A DNA stretch of 10,603 nt from Verrucomicrobiales bacterium (GTDB taxonomy: Bacteria > Verrucomicrobiota > Verrucomicrobiia > Limisphaerales > JAFMIX01), in the NCBI GenBank assembly GCA_017853785.1, contig JAFMIX010000055.1:1-10603 (forward strand), given 5' to 3'. Under the pieces are notes generated by a model. It was not told the DNA's origin. It saw only the letters and a program-made list of their open reading frames with translations, and searched no databases. Made by a program: the position numbers and the translations under genes. Shown piece by piece: positions 1-6,454 of the stretch; position 1 is the stretch's first letter; each line of letters starts with the position of its first letter.

Positions 1-479
1 ACATCGTGACCGTGGCCACGACGCGAAATCTCCACAGCGCCGTCAACCCGGCCATCAAGTCGTTGAACTACCTCAACAACATCCTCGCGAAAATCGAAGC
101 GAACAACGCGGGCGTGGAGGAAGCCATCATGCTAAACTCCGAGGGCTACGTGGCCGAATGCACCGGCGACAATATCTTCCTCGTGCGGGGCGACCAGCTG
201 CTCACGCCGCCGCTCTCGGCGGGCGCGCTTTACGGCATCACACGCGGCACGGTGATGGAACTCGCCGAGGCCGCCGGTCTGAAAGTTTCCGAGCCCAACC
301 TCACGCGCTACGACGTGTTTAACGCGGACGAATGTTTCCTCACTGGCACCGGCGCGGAACTGATTCCCGTGGTGAAGGTGGACGGTCGCGTGATCGGCAG
401 CGGCAAGCCCGGTCCGGTCACAAAACGACTCGTGGATGCCTACCATGCCTTGACGAAAGTCTCAGGCGAGCCGATATAG
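1..479 (+). CDS. ilvE: Branched-chain amino acid aminotransferase, C-terminal part (5' end outside window)
   Basis: The reading frame is open to the left edge (ATC GTG ACC...), so this is the last ~159 residues of a longer gene. It looks like a fold-type IV, PLP-dependent aminotransferase, which moves the amino group between glutamate and the branched-chain 2-oxo acids, the last step of Leu/Ile/Val synthesis in the cytoplasm. Seen directly: the SLNYLNN segment, the EAIMLN...VAECTGDNIFLV block (the Glu and the following N-x-F are class IV hallmarks), the PPLSAGALYGITR stretch and the DECFLTGTGAELIPV segment that forms part of the cofactor phosphate and substrate pocket. The catalytic lysine lies in the missing N-terminal part. 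D-amino acid aminotransferase or aminodeoxychorismate lyase belong to the same family, but the SLNYLNN and TGTGAE blocks favour IlvE. It ends 10 nt before mcsA and is probably co-transcribed with it. Confidence 0.88.
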   Translation, partial: IVTVATTRNLHSAVNPAIKSLNYLNNILAKIEANNAGVEEAIMLNSEGYVAECTGDNIFLVRGDQLLTPPLSAGALYGITRGTVMELAEAAGLKVSEPNLTRYDVFNADECFLTGTGAELIPVVKVDGRVIGSGKPGPVTKRLVDAYHALTKVSGEPI

Positions 480-489
480 AATCAGAATT

Positions 490-999
490 ATGCTGTGCCG
501 CATCTGCAAAGAAAAAGAGGCGACGGTTCACCTCTCGCAAATCACCGGAGAAAAGATTCAGAAGGTGGATTTGTGCGAGGAATGCGCCAAACAGAAAGGC
601 GTGAACGACCCCGCCGGGTTTTCGCTCGCCGACCTGTTGCTCGGCCTCGGCGCGGCGCAGGAGATTGATACGGTCGCGGGCGGTTCGACCCTAAAGTGCC
701 CCAAGTGCGGTTTCACGCAGGCGGATTTCAAAAAGGCGGGCCGGCTCGGTTGTGCCGAGTGCTATCGCACGTTCTCTGAGGGTCTGGAAGGCCTGCTCAA
801 GACGATGCACAAAGGCACGCGCCACGCCGGCAAGGCGCCTCGCGCTCTCCAGCAATCTCGCGAACAGGGCGACCGGTTGAAGTTGTTGCAGAAGAAACTG
901 GCCAAGGCCATCATCGACGAGGATTTCGAGACCGCCGCGCTGTTGCGCGATGAAATCAAGCTGGCCAGCGCGCCCGTGGAAACTTTCCCCGCGAAGTAA
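490..999 (+). CDS. mcsA: McsA, zinc-binding activator of protein arginine kinase McsB
   Basis: A 169-residue protein with two pairs of CxxC motifs. The first group is C3-x2-C6 with C29-x2-C32; the second is C70-x2-C73 with C88-x2-C91. A C-terminal UVR motif (about residues 130-160, with the DEDFETAALLRDEI core) follows. This zinc finger plus UVR layout is that of McsA, which in Bacillus and Staphylococcus binds and activates the McsB kinase and joins it to the ClpC system. The next gene being mcsB makes the call firm. Length matches the family (~170-185 aa). The ATG lies 10 nt after ilvE with no clear ribosome binding site, so translation may be coupled. The mcsA stop and the mcsB start are separated by 1 nt, again suggesting coupling and balanced synthesis of the two partners. 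Confidence 0.92.
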   Translation: MLCRICKEKEATVHLSQITGEKIQKVDLCEECAKQKGVNDPAGFSLADLLLGLGAAQEIDTVAGGSTLKCPKCGFTQADFKKAGRLGCAECYRTFSEGLEGLLKTMHKGTRHAGKAPRALQQSREQGDRLKLLQKKLAKAIIDEDFETAALLRDEIKLASAPVETFPAK

Positions 1000-1000
1000 C

Positions 1001-2089
1001 ATGGATATCCACGAATTCCTCGTCACGCCTGCCGAAGTCGCCCGCCGCAAGGGGCCGCATGACCGCATCGTCATGTCCAGCCGCGTGCGGCTCGCGCGCA
1101 ATCTGGCCGCCGGCGCGTTTCCCGGTTGGGCCAAGAAACCCGAGCGTGTGCAGGTGCTGGAAACCATCCAGCCCGCGGTCAAAAGCCTGCCCGAGATGCA
1201 GGACAGCTTTTCCGAGACGATGGACAATCTCTCGAGCCTCGATAAGCAGATCCTCGTCGAGCGTCATCTCATCAGCCGCGAACACGCTGCGAAGAGCGCG
1301 GGCAGCGGATTGGTGTTGAACCGCGATGAGTCCCTCTGCGTGATGATCAACGAGGAGGACCACCTGCGGATGCAATCGCTGCGCCCCGGTCTCCAGATCA
1401 AGGATGCGTGGGCCGCGTTGGACCGCGTAGATACGGCCTTGGAATCCAAACTCGCCTTCGCCTTCGACGATAATCTTGGCTATCTCACTGCGTGCCCGAC
1501 GAACCTTGGCACCGGCATCCGCGTGAGCGCCATGCTGCATCTGCCCGGTCTCGTGTTGGGCGAGCAGATCAATCCCATCATCCAATCCGTCAACAAACTC
1601 GGTCTCGCTGTGCGTGGCCTTTACGGCGAAGGCACGGAGGCATTGGGCAACGTTTTTCAAGTGTCCAACCAGATGACGTTGGGCGAAGCCGAATCCGCCA
1701 TTGTCGAGCGCTTGGACAAGGTGCTTTCGCAGATCATCGAGCACGAAGAGAACGCCCGGCTGCTGCTGCTCGAGAAGAAACCCAAGTCCGTCTACAACCA
1801 CATCGGTCGCGCCTACGGCATCCTCGCCAACGCGCACAGCATTTCTTCCAAGGAGACAATGAACCTGCTCTCGCTCCTGCGCCTCGGCGTGGACTTGGGT
1901 TTGTTCCCCGGTGTGGAGCGGGCGTTGACCGACGAGCTGTTCATCCTCACGCAACCGGCGCATCTCCAGCGCCAGCATTCGGAGAAACTTTCGCCCGAGG
2001 AGCGCGACCTCCTTCGCGCCGACATGGTGCGCGAACGGCTTAAAGGCGTCAGCCGCCCCATCGCCCGCCCTCCCAGCGCGGCGAACTGA
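1001..2089 (+). CDS. mcsB: McsB, protein arginine kinase
   Basis: 362 residues, practically the length of Bacillus/Geobacillus McsB. This phosphagen-kinase-like enzyme transfers the ATP gamma-phosphate to arginine side chains of proteins, marking them for ClpC-ClpP. Seen: the nucleotide-binding SSRVRLARN segment (26-34), NEEDHLR (117-123, with the acidic catalytic residues), the GYLTACPTNLGTGIR block with Cys165 at the position of the family's active-site cysteine, the GLYGEGTEA segment, and RDLLRA at 335-340. The last fits the RDxxRA motif described for allosteric phosphoarginine binding in McsB. The frame is open further upstream inside mcsA (to about 950), but the ATG at 1001 aligns with the family N-terminus. 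It lies 1 nt after mcsA. Creatine/arginine kinase is excluded by the McsA neighbour, the short length and the McsB-specific C-terminus. Confidence 0.95.
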   Translation: MDIHEFLVTPAEVARRKGPHDRIVMSSRVRLARNLAAGAFPGWAKKPERVQVLETIQPAVKSLPEMQDSFSETMDNLSSLDKQILVERHLISREHAAKSAGSGLVLNRDESLCVMINEEDHLRMQSLRPGLQIKDAWAALDRVDTALESKLAFAFDDNLGYLTACPTNLGTGIRVSAMLHLPGLVLGEQINPIIQSVNKLGLAVRGLYGEGTEALGNVFQVSNQMTLGEAESAIVERLDKVLSQIIEHEENARLLLLEKKPKSVYNHIGRAYGILANAHSISSKETMNLLSLLRLGVDLGLFPGVERALTDELFILTQPAHLQRQHSEKLSPEERDLLRADMVRERLKGVSRPIARPPSAAN

Positions 2090-2129
2090 TTTTCCGCCAA
2101 CCTTGAGCGCATTTTTCCCCGCGCAGAAG

Positions 2130-2149
2130 CGTTGGACAAACGTCCAACG
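2130..2149. promoter_or_regulatory. Perfect 8-bp inverted repeat with 4-nt loop in the mcsB-clpC gap
   Basis: CGTTGGAC, loop AAAC, GTCCAACG: every base of the arms pairs. It sits in the 82-nt gap between mcsB and clpC, 22 nt before the preferred clpC ATG. There is no T-run after it, so it does not look like an intrinsic terminator. It is not the CtsR operator (a tandem heptad repeat) nor CIRCE (TTAGCACTC-N9-GAGTGCTAA). It could be a dyad operator for a clpC-specific regulator, an RNA hairpin affecting translation or processing between mcsB and clpC, or chance. The repeat is seen directly; its function is inference. Confidence 0.45.
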
Positions 2150-2171
2150 GCGCGGCATTGTATTCCTAGAT

Positions 2172-4685
2172 ATGAGCGAAGAAGCCATGAACAATTTCAC
2201 GCCGCGCGCGCAGCAGGTGCTCGCACTCGCGCGCAAGGAAGCCGACCGGTTCAACCACAACTTTGTCGGCACGGAACACCTCCTCCTCGGCCTCATCAAG
2301 CTGGGGCAGGGCGTCGCCGTCAACGTCCTCCAAAAGCTTGGCCTCGACCTTGAGACCGTGCGCATGGAGGTCGAGAAGCAGGTCGGCACTGGGCCCGACC
2401 AGAAGATGATGGGCAACATCCCCTACACGCCGCGTGTGAAGAAAGTTCTCGCGCTCGCTCAGAAGGAGGCCAAGGCGCTCAATCACACCTACGTCGGCAC
2501 CGAACATATCCTGCTCGGTCTGCTCCGCGAAGGCGATGGCGTCGCCGCGCGCGTGTTGAAGAATCTCGACGTGGACATCGAACATTGCCGCCAGGAAATT
2601 CTGAAGGAGCTCGACCCTAATTTCACCGGCCAGGAAGAGCCCACCGCCGCCGGCGGTGAAGGCGCGCCGGAAAAACCTTCCACCGAGCCGGCGAAGAAGG
2701 GCGAAGCCAAGACGCCCGCGCTCAAGGCATTTGGCCGCGACCTCACCGAACTCGCGCGCAAGGGCGAGATGGACCCGGTCATCGGGCGCAAGAGCGAGAT
2801 CGAGCGCGTGATCCAGATTCTCTGCCGCCGCTCGAAGAACAATCCAGTCCTCCTCGGCGAAGCCGGCGTGGGTAAGACCGCCATTGTCGAAGGTCTCGCG
2901 CAGGAGATCGCCAAGGGCAACGTCCCGGAAATCCTGTTGACCAAGCGCGTCATCACGCTCGACCTCGCGTTGATGGTCGCTGGCACGAAATATCGCGGCC
3001 AGTTCGAGGAGCGTATCAAGGCCGTGATGGACGAAATCCGCCGTGCCAAGAACATCATCCTCTTCATTGACGAGCTCCACACCATCGTTGGCGCGGGCAG
3101 CGCCGAGGGCACGATGGACGCCAGCAACATTATCAAGCCCGCGTTGAGTCGCGGCGAAATGCAGTGTGTCGGTGCGACCACGCTCAACGAATACCGCAAA
3201 TACATCGAGAAAGACGCCGCGCTGGAACGCCGCTTCCAATCCGTGAAGGTCGAGGCGCCGTCCATCGAGGACGCGATTGAAATCCTCAAGGGCCTGCGCG
3301 GCAAATACGAGGAGCACCACAAGGCCGAGTTCACCGACAAGGCCGTGGAAGCCGCCGTCAAGTTGTCCGACCGTTACATCATGGACCGGTTTTTGCCGGA
3401 CAAGGCGATCGACGTGCTGGACGAGGCCGGTTCGCGCGCACGCATCGGCACGATGACGCGTCCGCCGGAAACCAAGGACCTCGAAGCGGACATCGAAGTC
3501 ATCAAAGGCAAGAAGGAAGCCGCGATCAAGAATCAGGATTTCGAGGGCGCGGCGAAGATGCGCGATCAGGAAAAGCAGGCCAAAGAGAAACTTGAAGCCG
3601 TGCTGACCGCCTGGCGCACGCACCGCGAGGAAACCCGCATCAAGGTGGACGAGGAAGATATTTTGCACATAGTAGCGAAGTGGACCGGCATCCCGCTCAA
3701 GCGCATGGAGCAGGGCGAGGCCACACGGTTGCTGGCAATCGAGGAAGAGATGGCCAAGGTCGTCATCGGCCAGCGCGAAGCCGTCTCCGCCATCTGCAAG
3801 GCGTTGCGCCGCGCGCGTGCGGACCTCAAAGATCCGAAGCGGCCCATCGGCACGTTCGCGTTGCTCGGGCCGACGGGCGTGGGCAAAACCCTTTTGGCCC
3901 GCACGCTCGCCGAGAATATGTTCGGCGACAGCAAATCGCTCATCCAGCTCGACATGAGCGAATACATGGAGAAATTCAACGTCTCCCGCCTCGTTGGTTC
4001 GCCGCCCGGCTACGTCGGTTACGAGGAAGGCGGCCAGCTCACCGAGAAGGTGCGGCGCAATCCCTATTCCGTCGTGCTCTTCGACGAGATCGAGAAAGCG
4101 CACCCCGACGTGTGGAACATGTTGTTGCAGATCCTGGAGGAAGGCAAACTCACCGACAGCGTCGGCCGCGTGGTGAATTTCCGCAACACCATCATCCTGA
4201 TGACCTCCAACGTCGGCAGCGACACCATCAAAAAGCAGTCCACGATGGGCTTTTCGCCGATCACGGATGCGAACACTTACGAGACGATGCGGGAGAAAAT
4301 CGTGGAGGAAGCGAAGCGGACGTTCCGCCCGGAATTCCTGAACCGCCTCACCGACCTCATCGTGTTCCGTTCGTTCACCAAGGACGACCTCATCCAGATT
4401 CTCGGGTTGGAAGTCAATAAGGTGCTGGAGCGCTTGCGCCACAAAAACCTCAACCTCACGCTCGATGAGAAGGCAAAAGACTTTCTTGTCGAGAAGGGTT
4501 ACGATCCGCAGTACGGCGCGCGTCCCATGCGCCGCGCGGTGGAACGGTTCCTTGAAGACCCGCTGGCCGAGGAAATCCTCAAGGGCCATCTGCACGAAGG
4601 CGACCCCATCCAGGTGACACTGGAAGGGGACAAGCTCATCTTCGTCCAGAAGGCCGCCGCTGGCGAAGGTGCCATGGCGAGTTAA
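2172..4685 (+). CDS. clpC: ClpC, AAA+ unfoldase subunit of the Clp protease
   Basis: 837 residues from the chosen start. It unfolds proteins with ATP and threads them into the ClpP chamber. Domains in order: two Clp N repeats (about 8-150), each with a GTEH segment (E35 and E111, matching the glutamates of Bacillus ClpC that bind phosphoarginine); a charged linker; AAA+ ring 1 with Walker A GEAGVGKT (229-236) and Walker B Asp300-Glu301; a middle region with a UVR motif (about 441-475), where McsA-type or MecA-type adaptors act; and AAA+ ring 2 with Walker A GPTGVGKT (566-573), Walker B Asp638-Glu639 and an MGF loop (692-694) fitting the ClpP-docking loop. The C-terminal ClpB_D2-small domain (YGARPMRR) follows. 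Start: the frame is open to 2103, but that ATG lies before the hairpin and adds non-family residues. ATG 2172 (MSEEAMNNFTPRAQ) or ATG 2187 (MNNFTPRAQ) fit; no strong ribosome binding site decides. ClpB is excluded because the long coiled-coil middle domain is absent. Confidence 0.96.
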   Translation: MSEEAMNNFTPRAQQVLALARKEADRFNHNFVGTEHLLLGLIKLGQGVAVNVLQKLGLDLETVRMEVEKQVGTGPDQKMMGNIPYTPRVKKVLALAQKEAKALNHTYVGTEHILLGLLREGDGVAARVLKNLDVDIEHCRQEILKELDPNFTGQEEPTAAGGEGAPEKPSTEPAKKGEAKTPALKAFGRDLTELARKGEMDPVIGRKSEIERVIQILCRRSKNNPVLLGEAGVGKTAIVEGLAQEIAKGNVPEILLTKRVITLDLALMVAGTKYRGQFEERIKAVMDEIRRAKNIILFIDELHTIVGAGSAEGTMDASNIIKPALSRGEMQCVGATTLNEYRKYIEKDAALERRFQSVKVEAPSIEDAIEILKGLRGKYEEHHKAEFTDKAVEAAVKLSDRYIMDRFLPDKAIDVLDEAGSRARIGTMTRPPETKDLEADIEVIKGKKEAAIKNQDFEGAAKMRDQEKQAKEKLEAVLTAWRTHREETRIKVDEEDILHIVAKWTGIPLKRMEQGEATRLLAIEEEMAKVVIGQREAVSAICKALRRARADLKDPKRPIGTFALLGPTGVGKTLLARTLAENMFGDSKSLIQLDMSEYMEKFNVSRLVGSPPGYVGYEEGGQLTEKVRRNPYSVVLFDEIEKAHPDVWNMLLQILEEGKLTDSVGRVVNFRNTIILMTSNVGSDTIKKQSTMGFSPITDANTYETMREKIVEEAKRTFRPEFLNRLTDLIVFRSFTKDDLIQILGLEVNKVLERLRHKNLNLTLDEKAKDFLVEKGYDPQYGARPMRRAVERFLEDPLAEEILKGHLHEGDPIQVTLEGDKLIFVQKAAAGEGAMAS

Positions 4686-5510
4686 GGTGGTTCCCGAGTT
4701 TGACGTCGCGTGGGCGACACTGCGGCTGCTTTGGCTGAATCCAACATCGTGGCGATGCGCTGTAGCAATTCGTCGGGACGGCACGGCTTCTGGATCAACT
4801 GCAAGGAGAGGCTGATTTTTGAAGTGGTCGTCCAGCGTGTTGGTGCTGTAGTCGCTGCAAAACAGTACGGGGATTTCTGGCTGGATACCGGGTATCAGTT
4901 TGCAGGCTTTGGGGCCGCTCGCGACAGGAATCGCCATGTCCATCAGTACGAGGCGGATTTGCCGGGACTGTTTCTGGAAGAGTTGGACGGCCTCAGCTCC
5001 GTTGGTAGCGGTCAGCACCTGATAGCCGGCTTTGCTGAGGATTTTTTGGGTGAGGGCGCGCACGTCATCTTCGTCCTCGACGATCAAGTTGCTTCCCGCT
5101 GCCAGCGGCGGTTTGGGCGGTGCGACTTCCTTCGGGTCGGCGGCGGTTTCATTCCCGGTGGCGGGGAGGTAGATGTGGAAGGTGATGCCCCGGTTCGGCT
5201 CGCTGTAGAATTGGATGAATCCCTCATGTTGCTGGATGATGCCGAGCGCGACGGACAAGCCGAGTCCGATGCCTTTGTTGTTTTTGGCTTTGGTGCTGAG
5301 AACGGATCAAAGATGTGGTCGAGGGTGGTCTTATCCATGCCGCAGCCGGTGTTCCCGATGGTTAGGATCACATAATTTCTGGGCCGGGCGCACGAATGTG
5401 CCTCGCAAAACGCCAGTACAAGCTAGTGTTTCCCCAGGGAGAGAGACAGGCTGCCGCCGGCCAAAGGCGAGCAACTGCCGGGTCGACTGGGCGGCGCGGT
5501 AGTTTGCTTT
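4682..5510 (-). pseudogene. Decayed hybrid sensor histidine kinase with C-terminal response-regulator (REC) domain
   Basis: Read on the minus strand, homologous pieces appear in the right order but in different frames. (1) At 5510-5448, a HisKA helix-2-like piece, RAAQSTRQLLAFGRRQP. (2) At about 5404-5300, the AHSCARPRNYV and LTIGNTGCGMD blocks of the ATPase domain, through DHIFDPF. (3) From about 5297, in another frame, STKAKNNKGIGLGLSVALGI (G2 box) and the end of the ATPase domain, then a REC domain with acidic VEDEDD, a phosphoacceptor Asp in LVLMDMAIP and LFCSDYS. (4) From about 4820, in a third frame, LIQKPCRPDELLQRIATML, which carries the conserved REC lysine, ending at TAA 4684-4682. 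A base seems lost near 5300 (TTCTC where TTCTTC is expected) and one gained in an A-run near 4818. The N-terminus, the phosphoacceptor-histidine helix and the N-box region are missing, so it cannot make a working kinase. Sequencing error could explain the indels but not the deletion. Confidence 0.78.
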
Positions 5511-5523
5511 CCGACTGGCTGGG

Positions 5524-6264
5524 TTAGGGCAGCAACCCGTTCGCCCGACCTGAGTCGGTAATCGCCCACATATTAATGGGAGAACTGGAGCGGCCAAACC
5601 GGAGAAACCGCGCACTACCGTCGGCAAAGGTGAAATTCGAGCCGCCGCCGCCGTTGCCATCGCTGTCCTTCTTGCCGCTGGAGTGCCGGCTTTGGTCCAG
5701 CTTCACGATGTCCTCCCAGGTTTCGGAATCGAGATACCAATCGCCGTAGGCGGATTCTTTTTCGCCGAAGACGCAGGTCTCTGAAGGTTGCTTGATGCTG
5801 GTTTCGCGGATGGCGAATTCGTTCGTCGCGGCGGTCTGACGCCAGTTCGCCCGCCCGTAAATGGAAAGGTAATAATCGTTCCACGAGTTGTATATGTAAC
5901 TGCGTGGCGCGCCGTCAATCGCCCAGCTCCCGATGTTGCCGCCGGTGGCGGGGTTGGGGACGTCGCTGGGGCAGAGCAGCATTTTTTCGTAGCGGAAACT
6001 TTCCTGCAAGCGGCTTGGCCAGCGCTTGGGATGCGCGCGCGGGCAATACTGTCCGTCGTTCTCATCCACATACATCATCATGGAGAGACCGAACTGGCGG
6101 AGGTTGTTGAGGCATTGGATGCGCTTGCCGGCCTCCTTGGCGCGAGCCAGGGCGGGCAAAAGCAGGCCGGCCAGGATCGCGATGATGGCAATTACCACCA
6201 GTAGCTCGATCAGCGTGAATCCATCACGCTGCGGCTGTCGGATTCTGATGTGTTTTGATTCCAT
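5524..6264 (-). CDS. Type IV pilin-like (pseudopilin) protein with N-terminal cleavage/methylation signal and H-X-DG type C-terminus
   Basis: 246 residues from ATG 6264 (257 from the alternative ATG 6297). A short basic leader ends in Gly before FTLIELLVVIAIIAILAGLL, the prepilin peptidase site: cleavage after Gly, methylated Phe as the first mature residue, Glu at +5, then a hydrophobic helix that serves as membrane anchor and assembly helix. The rest (cysteines in QCLNNLRQFG and LLCPSDVPNP, many Trp/Tyr, then FTFADGSARFLRFG) matches the large pseudopilin family of Verrucomicrobiota, Planctomycetota and Lentisphaerota known as prepilin-type processing-associated H-X9-DG proteins. These genomes carry many such copies; substrates and roles are mostly unknown. 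Start: a TATTAT box at 6315-6310 would leave only a ~6-nt leader for ATG 6297, favouring 6264 (15-residue leader peptide), but this is not decisive. No pilus assembly genes are adjacent, so it appears to be an orphan copy. Confidence 0.9.
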   Translation of the reverse strand: MESKHIRIRQPQRDGFTLIELLVVIAIIAILAGLLLPALARAKEAGKRIQCLNNLRQFGLSMMMYVDENDGQYCPRAHPKRWPSRLQESFRYEKMLLCPSDVPNPATGGNIGSWAIDGAPRSYIYNSWNDYYLSIYGRANWRQTAATNEFAIRETSIKQPSETCVFGEKESAYGDWYLDSETWEDIVKLDQSRHSSGKKDSDGNGGGGSNFTFADGSARFLRFGRSSSPINMWAITDSGRANGLLP

Positions 6265-6309
6265 TTGCATCTGCAGCGGACAGACGAAATCAGCCATGCG
6301 TCGGTTACA

Positions 6310-6315
6310 ATAATA
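6310..6315 (-). promoter_or_regulatory. Possible -10 box (TATTAT) for the pseudopilin gene
   Basis: Read on the minus strand, TATTAT is the most AT-rich hexamer in the 190-nt leader region of the pseudopilin gene, with an A/T-rich run (CATTTTTT) about 10-17 nt upstream. No convincing -35 hexamer lies at 17 nt. Transcription would begin near 6303, about 39 nt before ATG 6264. This is only a pattern match. Confidence 0.25.
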
Positions 6316-6359
6316 GCCTGCTCCAAAAAATGCCGTCCGCCGGGGAGTGCCAGAATCAG

Positions 6360-6404
6360 CCGCAACATTCTTGCGGGGACTTCGGAAAGCCGGTGCGGGC
6401 TTTC
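6360..6404. repeat. Two adjacent short hairpins between the divergent pseudopilin and secreted-protein genes
   Basis: The first is CCGCAA-CATTC-TTGCGG (6360-6376), a perfect 6-bp stem. The second is GAAAGCC-GGTGCG-GGCTTTC (6385-6404), a perfect 7-bp stem. Both lie in the 190-nt space between the minus-strand pseudopilin start (6264) and the plus-strand start at 6455. Neither is followed by a T-run on either strand. They may be operators or leader RNA structures; in GC-rich DNA, stems of this size also arise by chance. Confidence 0.3.
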
Positions 6405-6454
6405 GGCTGGAGACTTCGTTTGCGGAGCGAATCCGGTTGAACTAACTTCCCGCC

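Noticed and set aside
2132..2164. Sigma-70-like promoter for clpC (TTGGAC ... TGTATT)
   Set aside because: The TTGGAC is part of the palindrome, and the best -10-like hexamer is 21 nt away, beyond normal spacing; too weak to annotate.
2090..2171. Intrinsic terminator or CIRCE/CtsR operator between mcsB and clpC
   Set aside because: The inverted repeat has no following T-run, and neither the CIRCE nor the CtsR heptad consensus is present.
956..2419. 487-codon minus-strand open frame opposite mcsB
   Set aside because: It lies wholly opposite mcsB and the clpC start, has His/Arg/Leu-rich shadow composition and shows no recognisable domain.
2166..5258. Very long minus-strand open frame (~1030 codons) opposite clpC
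   Set aside because: Most of it is the antisense shadow of clpC, caused by high GC and codon bias. Only its first ~150 codons (about 5258-4815) are meaningful, as the ATPase/REC part of the kinase remnant, and it runs on into clpC only because of the frameshift near 4818.
4710..5375. 221-codon plus-strand open frame after clpC
   Set aside because: It is antisense to the recognisable kinase/REC remnant. The minus-strand translation carries known motifs; this one does not.
5386..5523. Separate small gene between kinase remnant and pseudopilin
   Set aside because: The only interesting translation is the HisKA-like fragment; no start, ribosome binding site or independent family signal was seen.
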